Shown in pieces: positions 21,386 through 33,523 of a stretch of 64,000 nt of DNA. Source of the DNA: Ottelia alismoides. Its lineage: Eukaryota; Streptophyta; Magnoliopsida; Alismatales; Hydrocharitaceae. Below the pieces are notes generated by a model. The model saw nothing but the letters and a program-made list of their open reading frames with translations. It ran no database searches and was not told the DNA's origin. Position 1 is the first letter of the stretch. The number at the start of each line of letters is the position of its first letter. A program made the translations under genes and the position numbers. The stretch spans positions 496,001 through 560,000 of the forward strand of contig JAZKJV010006045.1 in NCBI GenBank assembly GCA_037367405.1, read 5' to 3'.

Positions 21386-21690
21386 TTGCATTATAACCTT
21401 GATGTTATTTAATACAAACATCTTTTTCATGATTTCTATTTAAAAAGGTTGGCTTGAGATCAATTTGATATGTGATAACTTACTTTGAATGGCAAGTACA
21501 TGTATTGTTTTAATAATTTTCATACGTGCAACATGTGCAGAAGTTTCTTTAAAATCAATATCTTATTGATGCGATCAGTCTTTAGCTACCAAATAAGATT
21601 TATGCTTATGAATCCATTTGAATTTTATTTGACTTTATAATTCATTTAAGACCAAGGTCGGTTAACAAGTTTCGATATGTGATATTGCCT
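21386..21690 (-). pseudogene. Copia reverse transcriptase N-terminal relic
   Basis: The minus strand reads KWIHKHKSYLVAKD, DIDFKETSAHVARMK, then QIDLKPTFLNRNHEKDV and HQGYNAS with stops between. This is the KWV-K--ARLVAKG, IDF-ETFAPVARM and QMDVK-AFLNG---EDVYI series of copia RT in order. The next residues are found at 13345 on the other side of the MULE-like element. Confidence 0.7.
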
Positions 21691-23160
21691 TTCAATGGTG
21701 AACACATACCTTATTATGGACCTCTTTTATGGTAATCTCCAACATAGTCAACATTTACGAAGCCAACCGTACAATTCTTACTTCTACCAAAATCCAATCA
21801 TAAGCTTGTAGTACCACATACTTTATCTCACGATCCACTTTATGGAAAATCAATGTCCCTTTCGAAGATTTGACATGTATTTGCTCATAATATTACTTGC
21901 TTGGATAATATATAGACAAGTGCAAATCATGGCATACATAAGACTTAACGTTAGATTCGGTTAAAGAACCCATGATGTGAAGTCATTCTCATCCTCAGTC
22001 TATAGGAGTAATTAGATGGTTAGCTTGAAGTGGGGTGCCCAAATGAACCTTCTCAGTCTTAGTATCAAACATGTCAAAACACAATAAAAACTTCTGTAAG
22101 TAGTTTCTTTACTCTGTTCACCTTAGATTAATATTGGTATGCAATCAACATGTCATCGACATAGAAAAGTAAGTAATGAAGCAACCATCTACCAATTTTC
22201 GAAGTAGACATAAACACCATATTTACTTCGAGAGAACTTAATTACAAGTAATATAGAGTCGATCTCTTGGAGATTGCTTTAATCCGTATAAATACCTTTT
22301 CAATAAGCAAATATAATCTTATTTTCCTTCAACTACAAATCCTTCAGGTTGACGCATCTATATCTTCTCTATAAACACTCCATGTAAAAATGTAGTTTTG
22401 ACATCCAATTGCCCCTAACTCTAGGTCATTAATTGCCACTACATAAAAAATAATTCGAATAAAGGTGTAATTCATGATAGACGAGAAGATATCATTTTAA
22501 TTAATGCATCTCCTTTAGTGAAACTAGTCTGATTTTTAAGATCCACTTACAATGGAAAATTTCAGTCCCTTTGGCACCACAAATTTCCTCTGTAGTTGAC
22601 AAAGCTTATCAAATATGAGGTTTTGATGTGCTTGATCTAAATCAGAATTGTTTAACCTTAAGTTCACATGTTTATTGGTACTCACATCTTTATATGTATC
22701 AAAGAATATATTATATCGAATAAGAAAGCATGGCAAGCTCGTGAAATATAACATTTATCTTATTAATCAGTTTGGGTGATTTAGGATCAAACCATAAACG
22801 ATATCCTTTCAATCAAGAGGGTAAGACAAGTAAAATACACTTCAAGGATTTAAGATTCAGTACCCTTGATCTTTATGATCATAAGCATGGTATCCAAATT
22901 TTTTAGAAATGACTAATTAGCCGGTTTACCAAACCATAACTCTTCTGGAGTTTTCTTTCTCCAAAATAGATGATGGGGAATAGTTATGACATACATTGCC
23001 ATAGAACTGTTTCCGCCCAAAAATCTTCTGAAATCTTCGCATTAAGTAGCATTCAACAAGCATTTTCAAAAGTATTTGATAATGCGATTTCCAATGTATT
23101 AAGAAGTGTATTTTACGAGTGCCATTGTGTAGACACGAAAACTGAGATATTTAGATAGCA
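21690..23160 (-). pseudogene. Second minus-strand copia relic: integrase C-terminus through RNase H
   Basis: From 23060 downward on the minus strand: FWAET-like FWAETVL, TPEE-like QKSYGLVNR, then QLDVKTTFLHGVF (22430 region), RQPEGFVVEGK, CLLKRYLYGLKQSPRDRL, YVDDMLIA (22155), GSLMYAMICT, and RNase H VDYVGDYHKRG and YVFTIE (about 21720). Many stops and frameshifts. It abuts the 21386-21690 relic, jumping from RNase H back to RT, so two different copies are joined here. Confidence 0.75.
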
Positions 23161-23265
23161 TTTCTACAAATATATGTATCTAGGGTTTGTGAACATGACT
23201 TATGTTATTTAAATTCATAATATATGTATATATATGATTTCTTTATTATTCCAAGGTATATATGT

Positions 23266-25794
23266 TGTCACGCCCCGCCTCTCCGATTATTGAAACCGAT
23301 AGACGGGAGCGTCAGACGTACGGTTCAAATACACCCACGATCCGTGACACTCAGCAAACCATCTTATACACATCAGATCAACATTTGAAATATATATAGC
23401 ATCAGGAAAATAATAGAAAATGGAAAGTAAAATGCAACATCCATTCTTATTTATAATAATAATAATCAAGTTCATATCCACAGAATGAGATAGATCAAAT
23501 ACTTATAAATTTTGTATAAGAAACTCTCCAAACATCTCACTACAACGTCTCTCAAACAGAACAAAAAAAGACAGAATCAAGTAAATTATTCTAGGTAGAA
23601 CGCTCTGTTTGGTGCAAGTATGACGTAGAAGGTTCACTCTCCTCAAAGGCCACTACTATTGCGGTTGTTGCTTAGGTACACCTGTTGGATTCACACCGGG
23701 GTAACACTATAAGCAATTGCTCAGTAATGACTCAAATATTATAATAACTAATGCAGGGGTAAGCAAGTTATGTGTATTCAACTCCATCTAGTGACATATG
23801 CATATATTGTAGAAATTGAGAAAAATATCAAGTTATTCTAATTCACATTGGATCGCATAACAACTAATTTTATTTATTGATTTAATGATCATTTGAATAC
23901 TACTACAATGGTCTTGATATTTCTACAAGTTGGTTAGGGCCCATAGTGGTATACAATTTTAATTACCGACATTCAATCATTAATCATTTCTAGTATTATT
24001 TTAGCACACACAAGTACACGATTCCGCAGGCCTCCGTTACGCGGGAACTTGATATTCATCTCGAGTAACTCTCAAGGACCACTTTTCATTCGGAACAAGA
24101 AAAGTTCGAAATTTCAAATCTCCAACTTCAAACCACATCCCGGAACAACTCTCACAATAATAATATTCGAAGTAAAATTCGATGCGGCTACATCAAATTT
24201 CAAACCGAAACTTAAAATTGTGTATAAGTGACAAGATGTTAATGCAAAAAGCAGACATAATAAGTCATGAATATTTTATCATAAAACTCCTGAGATTTTT
24301 GATATGAACAAAAGGAGTGCAACAGTCACCAAGCCATTAAGTATACAGTAAACGTAATACTCCAAACACGAGTGATTTGTTGTGTCTTTCATAAATAATG
24401 CTCGCTAATATTTACTGTGCATTAAAATATATTTGTTTTAAATTAGAATTCCATTAATGGACATAAATCCCAATAGTTTATGAATAACAAGGAGAATTAA
24501 AAGATGACACTATCATGATAATTACATGATATCTAAATATAGGTTACCGTAACGTACATGCCTATGTAAATGTGCTATTTTATCTCTACAGTCTTTAATG
24601 GACAATATAAATAATAATCCAACTTTAAGTATCTAGAAAATGAGGAGAAATAACATATTGCATAGACTTATCCATACTGTTTATCAAATAACAAGAATAC
24701 ATTGACTATTGAGACACTTGTGCATGGTTCACAACATGTAGGTCATATCTATTGTGTATGGCATGATAATATTATTCTTCTCTATTTCATAACGTTCCCA
24801 AGAACCATTACATTCCATTAACTATCCATTTTTACAAAAAACTGTTGGCACTAACTTCAATGATAATTTAAATAGAAACCCTTGGAATATAAAAAACACA
24901 TGCTTTTCCGTGGACTCCTTCATCGTGTAATAGTACATGTTTCCTCATGTAGAAATTCATGTACATCATACATAGATCTACAACAATTCATTCATATGAT
25001 TATTGATTGCTCGAGTTACACAAGATATCTAACTCAATTAAAAATTATGAAGATGGGTGTATATCTACATTATATTATATTTTGAATCATGCAAATTAAG
25101 ATACATACCAATCCACCTTTAAGCCAATATAATAATAAAACAAGCTTTCCAACAATACAGAAGATTCTTTGAATTTTTATCCAGATCAAGAAAATGGAAA
25201 TCAATGAAATATCCTTCGTAGGATATCATCTACTTAACAATCTACTAATCATTCCAAAACCATATCTAACGTTCAAAAGATGATCAAGATATATGATCAA
25301 GAATCAAGTAAATACCAACAACAAGAGAGGGGATATTTATCGTTACCTCTGAGGATGTTCCCTCGGGTCTCCTCTCACGCGGAAATCATGTTTCCATCAC
25401 TCAATCAGAGAATGAATGTGCATACAACGATGACTTCAAGCTCCCCTACATGATGACGGTCGCATATCTTCGATTGGTGCAACTTCTCCGAGGACGGCAG
25501 CCTTCTGATGATAAAATCGATCAAGTTGGGGTGCTCCAATGAAGGAGAGGGGTAGTGGTGGTTGGGGTTTGGAGAGGGTGGGAATGGATGCAAATTCAAA
25601 TCTGGTTTGGATCCATATATGGGTCCTGACTGTTATACTTAAATATCAATAACTTGAGATAGGAAGCTCAAAATTCAACGTTCTTAGGCTCGTTGGAACG
25701 ATCTCGACGAGCTCTATGAAATGACGCAGTCATTAATTTTTTTTTTGGAATTGAAAATACTCCAGAATTTAAGACAAAAATACGGGGTTTCACA
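23266..25794 (-). repeat. Solo LTR (2529 bp), minus orientation
   Basis: On the plus strand it begins TGTCACGCCCCG and ends CGGGGTTTCACA, so minus-strand ends are TGTGAAACCCCG...CGGGGCGTGACA. The flanks TATGT (23261-23265) and TAGGT (25795-25799) form a one-mismatch 5-bp duplication. Neither side shows a primer site or polypurine tract, as expected for a solo LTR left by LTR-LTR recombination. A conserved-looking promoter/leader block (GAGCTCGTCGAGATCGTTCC, minus strand near 25700) lies close to the start. No coding domain is seen inside. Confidence 0.65.
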
Positions 25795-25799
25795 TAGGT

Positions 25800-26960
25800 G
25801 AATATGATTCACATTTGAAATTAAATGTAAAGCAGATTTACATTTTATTTTGCATTTTATGAATAAGATTCATAATTTATGAGATAGCTCTTATAAAATA
25901 TTCAATTATGATTTTTATAATTAAATCATGATAATGGAATGATAATTAAGAAGTCGAAACAAAAAAATGGATAAGGTGGACGTCCTACGTAGGCTCTACA
26001 TAGACATCCATCATGGAGTCCTAATAGACTTGAGGAACTACATCATCATGATTGGAGATCCGAGATTAATTGAGTCCAAACCCACCTCGAGCTCAAATTA
26101 GGGAAGAACATAAAAGTTTCGATCATAGTCATCACTTGAAGCTATTGAAATCCACCCATTAGATCAGTGTTAATTTGGGGCTAAAGTCGACCGTAGATCG
26201 GAGCGTGATCATGCGCATCATAACCTTGGATCGAATTTTAGTTGAGACCTCAACCAAACACAATCTGTCGCTTAAGACCACACACGATCCTCACATGCAT
26301 TGATAACATTTCCTAGACATTTGTAGGAAGCCCTCAAACATTTATAATTTACACTTGTGGTTTATTCGTGATTGGACCATCTTTTCAGTTATCTCTTGAT
26401 TTATTTGGATGACAATTAATATGATAAAAATGATTCTTATTCTTAAAGGCAAAGGATTTAATCTTTGCCTTTAGATACTCATACAAGGGTTCACATTGTG
26501 GATGTTCCTTTTAGGAGTAAGATTCCTAGGGACGTCCCTTCTAGTATATAAGAGAGAGCTTGGATTCTCTCTTGGAGAATGATTCATTCCACAAACTCCA
26601 AACTTCCTTGAGAGCTTAAAGAGAAAGAGAAGAGAGAGGGAGGGAGAGGAGAGAGAGAGTTGAGAACATTCTCTTGGCCGTCCCCTCTCTCTTCCAAAGA
26701 TAACCCTACACATTTTTTTGTTATGCTTATATTGGAGTTGTAAATTGTTTGCTATTTTCCACGTTTTCGTGATGTGAAGTTATGGGCTTTCTTCACAATG
26801 ATCCCAACTTCAACTGGTCAATCTTTAGCAAAATGGTATACAATTAGAGTTAAGAAGCCAATATTCTTGTTACTTAAATGGATACCATTAGATATAACCC
26901 CTATTGCCGCATTCAACCTCCTCAACATTTGCCTCTATAAAATTTTCCTTTAGATTTGTA
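25800..26960. other. Non-coding, AT-rich; one promoter-like block
   Basis: No recognisable coding sequence on either strand. TATATAAG at 26545-26552 is followed by a purine-rich leader (GAGAGAGGGAGGGAGAGG, 26632-26650), resembling an LTR promoter and R region on the plus strand, but I cannot find LTR ends. Confidence 0.3.
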
Positions 26961-27040
26961 GATTGTGTTTTTTTCACCTTTTCTTTATCCTAAAGTTTCT
27001 AACTTTCATCTTTTGTGTGTTTTCTTCTTGCACTGGACAC
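26960..27040 (-). pseudogene. Rest of a copia gag zinc knuckle left of the LINE
   Basis: The minus strand just left of the LINE target site reads on from the gag relic at 30339. Across the junction the frame gives C-V-Q-C, KKKT, H and KR, i.e. CX2CX4H of a zinc knuckle with the final Cys lost. TSD copy ACTGGACAC at 27032-27040. Confidence 0.55.
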
Positions 27041-27362
27041 CATGGTCAATGATTCTTGGTCAAATGAGGTTATCTCCGACAACCCGTTCCACAAATGGGC
27101 TGTTAAGATGAAACGATTGCGAGCATACATGAAGCATTGGAGCAAGCAACAAATCCTTGATATCAATAAAGAATTAGCAAGAATTGAGGACGAGGTAAGG
27201 CTGGCGGAAAATGTACTAAGGTCGGGAGACAAGGAATCAACTGAAAATCTAAAAGAATTGTACAGTAAGCTGGAGTCTCTAAGAAATGATGAGAGAATGA
27301 TTTGGGAGCAGAGAGCTAAGATAAATTACATAAAAAAGGTAATGAAAATATTAAGTTCATGA
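27041..27362 (+). pseudogene. LINE ORF2 linker before RT (truncated start)
   Basis: The frame reads VNDSWSNEVISDNPFHKWAVK and a coiled, charged stretch (LARIEDEVRLAENVLRSG, LYSKLESLRNDERMIWEQRAK), the helical region between endonuclease and RT in plant L1 ORF2. The ATG-like codon at 27015 lies in flanking DNA and is not an element start. It stops at 27360-27362; the RT frame starts at 27359 in another frame, a frameshift at the WxxRAK-x-xW-x-x-GD region. Confidence 0.7.
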
Positions 27363-29230
27363 AAATTATGGCATCCAAGAAATCTTCCAGAAATATATTC
27401 ACGGTTTTGAAAAATGAAAAGGGGGACATGGTGCATGGTAGGGAAGAGATCACAAGGGTCATTGTGGATTTTTATACAAAGTTATTTCAAGATGAAGATG
27501 ATAGGATGAGTAAAGGCCCCGTGCTGGAAATACCATCGGATCTGGTAATCAAAATAGAGGACCCAATAATTTTTACTGACCCAATATCCCTAACGGAAAT
27601 ACAAGAAACTATTAAAACATTCAAAAACAACAAAGCATCGGGACCTGATGGACTCACAATTGAGTTTGTCAAGAAATGTTGGCATTTCCTAAAACATGAT
27701 TTCATGGACATGATATCAAATCTACACAGTGAGGGATTCAAGACCTCGGACTTCAGACATTTAAACAACACCCTTGTCTCATTAATCTATAAGAAAGGTG
27801 GAGTGGAAAACATAGAAAACTATAGACCAATTAGCTTAATCAATTTACCGATACGCATAATATCCAAAGTAATAGCTAATAGATGGGCATCCTTCCTTGC
27901 GAACAACATCCCACCATCTCAATGTGCCTTCTTGAAGAATAGATCCGCAGCAGATGCCTTCCTTGTTACATCCTCGATTGTCCATGACTGGAGTAGACGG
28001 AAAACCAAGGCTCTTGTATTGAAAATAGACTTCCGAAAAGCATTTGATACTTTAAAATGGCCTTTCATCCTAGAGGCTTTGAGGGTGGCAGATTATCCAC
28101 CCGTTTTCATAAATTGCATTAATGCACTTCTAAAAACCACTGGAGTCTCCTTTAAAATCAATGGTTGTTCCTCGGGATTTATACACCCAAAGCGAGGAGT
28201 GAGACAAGGAGACCCACTCTCACCTCTTCTTTTCATACATTCAATGTCAATCCTTGATGCAATGCTACTCAAATTAGCAAAGGAAGAGAAATTCAAGGGA
28301 TTCATGAGAGACGGAATGCAAACCCAGATCACAAATATCCAGTTTGCTGATGATCTACTCATCTTCCTGGAATATCAAGAGGAGAACCTCAAAAACGTCA
28401 TCACCACGTTAAAAATCTTTGGCAAAATGTCGGGCCTACGCATTAGCAAAAAGAAAAGTTCCTTTTATTCGCTAAACTTGTCGGGAGAGGAAAATGCTAA
28501 GGTAAAGGAAATACTAAATTGGTCTGAAGGATCTTTCCCTATTGATTATCTAGGTTTCACCATATCGAAACATAGGAGACTCATAAGAGATTGGTCATCA
28601 ACCATTGACAAATTTGCGGCAAAACTTCAGGGTTGGAAATCCATGATACTCCCTCTACCGGCTAGAATCAATTTGCTAAACTCAGCCTTAACACCGACCA
28701 TCATACATGAAATGTCATGTCTTAAGATGCCGAATGGTATTGTGAAAAAAATTGACAGACTTAGACGAAACTTTCTATGGGGGGCCACTGAAGATCTCAA
28801 AACTAAGGCTAAAGTGGCATGGTCAAAAGTAACTAGGCCAAAGCTAAATGATGGTTGGGGAATTATTAACCTTCGATCTTTCAATAATGCCCTATTAACA
28901 AAATCAGCAATTCGCATTGCAGATTTTGTGAGACCATGGGTGTCATCGGCTATTAGTTCGTCTCACTTCAGAGGTGGTCCCATAACACTTTCTTCTACCC
29001 CTAAGCGTTCGCACTCATTTGTATGGAAATCCCATATTAAGGGATTCACAACGCTTCTACCTGTGCTCTATAAAAAACTGGGAGATGGTATTCATTCCTC
29101 ACTGTGGAAAGACCAACTTGGCGGCTCCCCTACACTAGAACAATCTTTTCCACTCCTCATGCCATATATTAAAAATCGGTTCATGTCGGTAAAGAAAGGA
29201 CTGAAATCGTGGCTAGCAAGATTCAACTGA
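27359..29230 (+). pseudogene. LINE reverse transcriptase domain, open over 623 codons
   Basis: RT motifs in order: KASGPDGLTIEFVKKCW, NYRPISLINLPIRIISKVIANR, QCAFLKNRSAADA, LVLKIDFRKAFDTLKW (catalytic Asp), GVRQGDPLSPLLF, and IQFADDLLIFL (F-A-D-D active site, around 28340). The thumb-like region YLGFTISKHRRL and NLLNSALTPTIIHEMS follow. The frame closes at TGA 29228-29230, before the zinc-binding domain. Long uninterrupted RT shows a relatively recent insertion. The unit cannot be autonomous because endonuclease is absent. Confidence 0.85.
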
Positions 29231-29897
29231 TTTAAAGCATTACAAAACAAATTACCATCAGTACTCTCAACTGAGGGAGTTAGACTGAAAAATGCACTGA
29301 CCAATATTCCAAGACCTACACAGGGATGAAACAGACACAACAATATTTCCCACAATCTCTCCAAACAAAAGAGTCTCAACAACAAAACAATTATACTATC
29401 TACTTACAGACGGGGGTAGCAGATCCTTAGTTTATTCATTATTTAGAAAATGACCTTTGGAACCAAGAGCTTACTATTTCCTATGGATATTGGCGCACAA
29501 TAAAATTACAACACAAGACTGCTTCGAAAAATGGAAAATACCTTGGGTCAACAGGTGCTATCTATGCAATCATGAGCTAGAAAATTACACACACCTTTTC
29601 GATGAATGCCAAACAATTAGGGATATATTTTTCTTGTGTAATCTGGAATCAAACTTCCAGGAATTACTCAACATGTTGTATATGAACCATACCATAGCTT
29701 TGGCAGATAAAAAGTGTAGACTTATATGTTTTAAAATTATGGTTTGGTGGCTACTTTGGAAGAGTCGATGCAGACTCATCTTTGAAGGAATACCTATAGA
29801 CAAACAAAAATTACTCTTGGAAGCATATACCATTTGCGAGACAAGGATGGGTATGCAAGAAGGGGATTTATGGTGCAGACTAACAACGTCAGGATAA
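29231..29897 (+). pseudogene. LINE zf-RVT zinc-binding domain, out of frame with RT
   Basis: After ~200 bp of frameshifted sequence, 29457-29897 reads AYYFLWILAHNKITTQDCF-KW and CYLCNHELENYTHLFDEC, the zf-RVT pattern (C-x2-C...H-L-F-x2-C). Usual in plant LINE ORF2 C-termini. The remainder to 30329 is 3' UTR. Confidence 0.75.
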
Positions 29898-30338
29898 GAA
29901 CAACAATTAATTTTACTCTAGAACTATTACTAGATGATTCTCTTATCTCGTGATAGTCTTATGAACTAACACTTTGTAACTTATGCATAACTTTGATATC
30001 AACCAGCCAAGGATAGCTCAGTAGTGACACCAGGAACCCGATCCTCCAAGCGTACCTAGCGGAAGTCTGAAAACTCAACGACCTGATGCCACATGACATG
30101 AAGGATGCGCTTTGATACTGACGACAGCCCAGGAATGGTTTTTGCTGGACTCACTACACTTAACGTTCTGTTTTGTCTAATTTTTTGGATCCTAGAACAT
30201 TATCTCCTAGCTGTAATTTGTTGCGAATGGGGACACTGTGAAATCCCCCTTTTAAGTTTGGGTCTGTATTAAACTCTAACATTTACCGTTGCTTTATGAT
30301 GAATGACTATGAAACGTTTATCTAAAAAAACTGGACAC

Positions 30339-30960
30339 AATACTTGATTTGGTCCTTTTACTTTTCTATTGCCGTTTGCTATATTTCCCTTTTCCTTGCC
30401 CTTTCCTATAACATTGAGTGTTTCTACCTTCACATAAGAAATCGATGCACATGCTAATTTGCGAATCATCAAAAATTTCAACATAAGTGGCGTCTTAACC
30501 TCATCTAACATGATTGCACTCTTGTACATGATTAAGATTTCTGAAGTGTTCATAACACAAGGAACATAATAACAATAAGACTTTGATTCTCAGCTTTGAT
30601 TTCTTCATCTATATGTTCTACTTCGATTATAATACGTCTGAACACATCGAGATGTGTTTTGATAGGGATACCCTATGCTTTACATAGCATGAATAGTCAC
30701 TTATTAAGATGGAGACGGCTCATGCGAGTCCTTGTCATGTGGAGACTCCCTAACTTTAGCTGCATGATGATAATTGTCTTCTCCCATGTCACTTTAGAAA
30801 GAACATCATTTGAGGGACATTCTTGTATAACTACCGTTGCCTTCGTATCCATCTCTTGATTCTCGTAATCATACTGATGCATTTATCTTCTCCTTTGCTA
30901 GTATTGCCTTCGTGACGTCTTGCTAGATTAGGATTAACTCCATCTCGACCTTTCATATAC
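30339..30960 (-). pseudogene. Copia gag relic (minus), disrupted by the LINE
   Basis: The minus strand from 30880 reads MHQYDYENQEMDTKA, then WEKTIIIMQLKLGSLHMTRTRM, IPIKTHLDVFRRIIIEVEHID and ENQSLIVIMFLVL. These correspond to the copia gag series LW-KL---Y--K, HL--FN-II-DL--ID, and DQALILLCSLP. Several stops. Downstream a Lys-rich segment leads into the zinc knuckle cut by the LINE. The matching LTR relic is at 31190-31597. Confidence 0.7.
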
Positions 30961-31020
30961 CAAAGTTGATGGAACTATCAGTTTCTCTATACCAAAATTG
31001 ATGGAACTATCAATTTCTCT
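30957..31020. repeat. Tandem duplication, 2 x 32 bp
   Basis: ATACCAAAGTTGATGGAACT...TTTCTCT occurs twice in direct succession (30957-30988, 30989-31020) with two or three substitutions, in the copia leader region. Confidence 0.9.
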
Positions 31021-31189
31021 ATCTCAATTTGTTTGGCATGCTTAATGGGAATCCTGAATGAACCTTGATTCAAGAGACTTCAACGTAAATGTAGAAGTCC
31101 TTGCCTGCATGCAATCCCTTAATGTGTATCCAATGCAAGAAAAGAATTATCTAAGAATCCAAGTAAAACTTCAACTCTCATATTGATTT

Positions 31190-31597
31190 GTAGAATAAAT
31201 GAATTTGCACAACCAAGCATTAAGAAATCCATATAGGCACCCATATTCACGTGGAAAACCCCCACTAATTAGTGTGAAAAAACTAGAGATATAATCCACT
31301 TTGATGGGAGGAAAGAATACAAAATTCCTAAGAGGGTTACAATGGCCATGGTAGATCTCTCGGAAACAATCTAATTGATGATGATCCAGAACTAGCCCTA
31401 GATGACTTTATACAACACCCCTTTCAAAGGGTCCTCCTAATCCTAGTACAAATATGATCCAAATCCCAATACAAATTTAATCCAAATCATAAACCAGATG
31501 AGAGAATTCAAGGCATATGCAACAAAATATGATCCAAGTCGAGAAGATAGCATCCAATTCCTAAAATTGGACGAAGAGATTCAAGGCATATCCAACA
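31190..31597 (-). repeat. Probable 5' LTR relic of the minus-strand copia
   Basis: Minus-strand start TGTTGGATATGCC at 31597, TATAAAG-like box at about 31411, end ATTCTACA near 31190, then AATATGAGAGTT, which resembles the TGGTATCAGAGC primer site at 8 of 10 core positions. Position directly upstream of the gag relic supports the call. An internal ~75-bp spaced duplicate of TATGCCTTGAAT occurs at 31520 and 31590. Confidence 0.5.
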
Positions 31598-31925
31598 ACT
31601 TAATCAATAGTTCACCTAAATATACATTTGGGTGTGCACGGTAAACCATCCGACCCGATCCACAAGAGTTGATCCTAAAATGATTGATATCCATTTTACC
31701 ATCACGGATCGAGTAGCCAACGTGAATTGGCCTGTAAACTTTGGGACACCTACCTGATTATTATCGGATACCCACGGGGCAACCCCGTGATTACCCTGGA
31801 ATTTGTATCTCATGCTATGCCACATTGTTACCCTTCTGAGTTCTGACCTTCTCTGCTCCAATCAAAACCCAACCGTCGAAACCCTAGCTGTTACCTCCCC
31901 GCCCTTGTCGCTGCCATCAGGTCAT

Positions 31926-33348
31926 CAGTGTCGTCCCTGACATTTCGTAGGCCCTGGGCACAAGAAAAAAAAATGGGCCCTTATAAATTTCGATGAACAA
32001 TGCGCCCTTATATAATTCCATGACTTTAGCATTGAGTTGTTCACTGAAATTACGATTCTATAAGATCTCATTTTTTTACGAGTTGTTTCACCAAAAAATC
32101 GATTCCATAAGAGCTCATTTTTTAACAAATTGTTTCATCGAAAAATTCGATTGCTCATTTTTCGATGAGTTATTTCACTAAAGAATTGATTTACAAGGCC
32201 TTAGGACATACAATATTTGTTTCTAAATTAAAGGTTGAATACATGTAAAAATTGACCACTCAAGTTGATGGAGCCCTGAGCCATTGCAGTCGTAAACTAC
32301 CCTCATGGACGACCCTGACATTACCATGAGATTCACGTTATTACTACCGGATAAATACCTTACTAGACAAAATCATTCTTGAGTGAATGGTTTACTATCC
32401 AAACAAATTCCTCCCTCCAATTAATCTTCAATGTACAATTGCAACACCCACAACAACCCTGCTATTGTTTTCATTATCTCTTTGGAAGAAGGAAAATAAT
32501 GGCCTAAAGTCATTATGCTACAAGGAAATACAACAACTACGTGGGTATTTGAACTCGCTCTTATTTTATGAATACAGAGAGGATATATATAGTTCAATAT
32601 AGCATATGCCTCGTTATCTTGTATCTATAAGTATTTCACGACGAAAGCAAGAGCCAAATCTATTCATTTCCCAATGCAGTATATGTTATAAATTAGCTAA
32701 ACTTATTACAATCTATCTCAACTTTAGCAGCATCCAAAAAAATATAGGAGACAGATTAAACAGAAAATCACACATCTCCCATCCATTGTTGATAATAACA
32801 CAATTATACTAATTCGCATGCAATTAGCCACATTGAATCTCAATTAACAATTCGTACGATGCTATGAAATTTATCCCTCGATGTACAATGCACGTGCGTC
32901 CTGCTATTGGTTAACAATAACTCCCTAAACAAAGCTACAGTCTCAGAAACTTAAAAGAATTCCGAACTATGAAACAAGTAAAGAATAGAATATTTAAAAA
33001 ATACGATAACATAACAACAACAAAAGAATTATCAGTGTTGTTCCCATTCAAATTTTTCGGGAGAGAAAGATCGAGAGAACATAACAACAAAGATATTATT
33101 AAGAGAGAGGTGGTGATGAATTAAATTAAGAATTACTTAAAAAGGTAGAATGTAGCCGTTGAGTAGAGGATTTCATGGAAAGAGCAAACATCTTTTCCAT
33201 AATTGGGAATCTGGCAATAGAAATGTTGAGGCAGATGAAGATCTAAGGGGCCTATTTTTTAGATTTTTCAACATACAAGAAAATGGGCCCCTTAAAGCTC
33301 ATGGGCCCTGGGCGGTTGCACTTCCAAACAACCCCAGGGCCGGCTCTA
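31926..33348. mobile_element. hAT-like transposon (1423 bp) with perfect TSD CAGGTCAT
   Basis: CAGGTCAT stands at 31918-31925 and 33349-33356. Ends are CAGTGTCGTCCCTG (left) and CAGGGCCGGCTCTA (right, inward TAGAGCCGGCCCTG), 9 of 14 matching, each followed by GGCCCTGGGC-type sequence common to plant hATs. The interior is AT-rich without transposase. At ~32265-32310 an additional inward-facing end (TCATGGACGACCCTG) matches the left terminus better than the outer right one, so the unit may be a composite. Confidence 0.75.
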
Positions 33349-33523
33349 CAGGTCATGCACCACCGAACCCTCGTTGCCACTTTTCATGCTTCTCCATCCC
33401 CTCGTCCCCTCCACCACAATCAAATCCTCGCTGCCACCTCCTGTGCTCCTCCATTCCCTATATGCCTCCTCCAGATGGGTCACAATTAAAAGTACGTTCA
33501 GATATAGGTATTATAAAACTTAC

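Larger units (their letters stand above)
27041..30329 (+). mobile_element. 5'-truncated L1-type LINE with TSD ACTGGACAC
   Basis: A 9-bp duplication ACTGGACAC flanks the unit (27032-27040 and 30330-30338). The 3' end is a short A run (30324-30330). The 5' end lies downstream of the endonuclease domain, so only the linker, reverse transcriptase and zf-RVT parts remain, typical of target-primed reverse transcription stopping early. It sits inside a minus-strand copia gag relic and is therefore younger than that relic. Confidence 0.85.

Noticed and set aside
25405..25599. Pro/His-rich minus-strand frame in the solo LTR
   Set aside because: Short, low complexity, inside LTR promoter/leader sequence.
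23266..25794. Reading the solo LTR as a complete retrotransposon
   Set aside because: No coding domains, primer site or polypurine tract, and no internal direct repeats seen.
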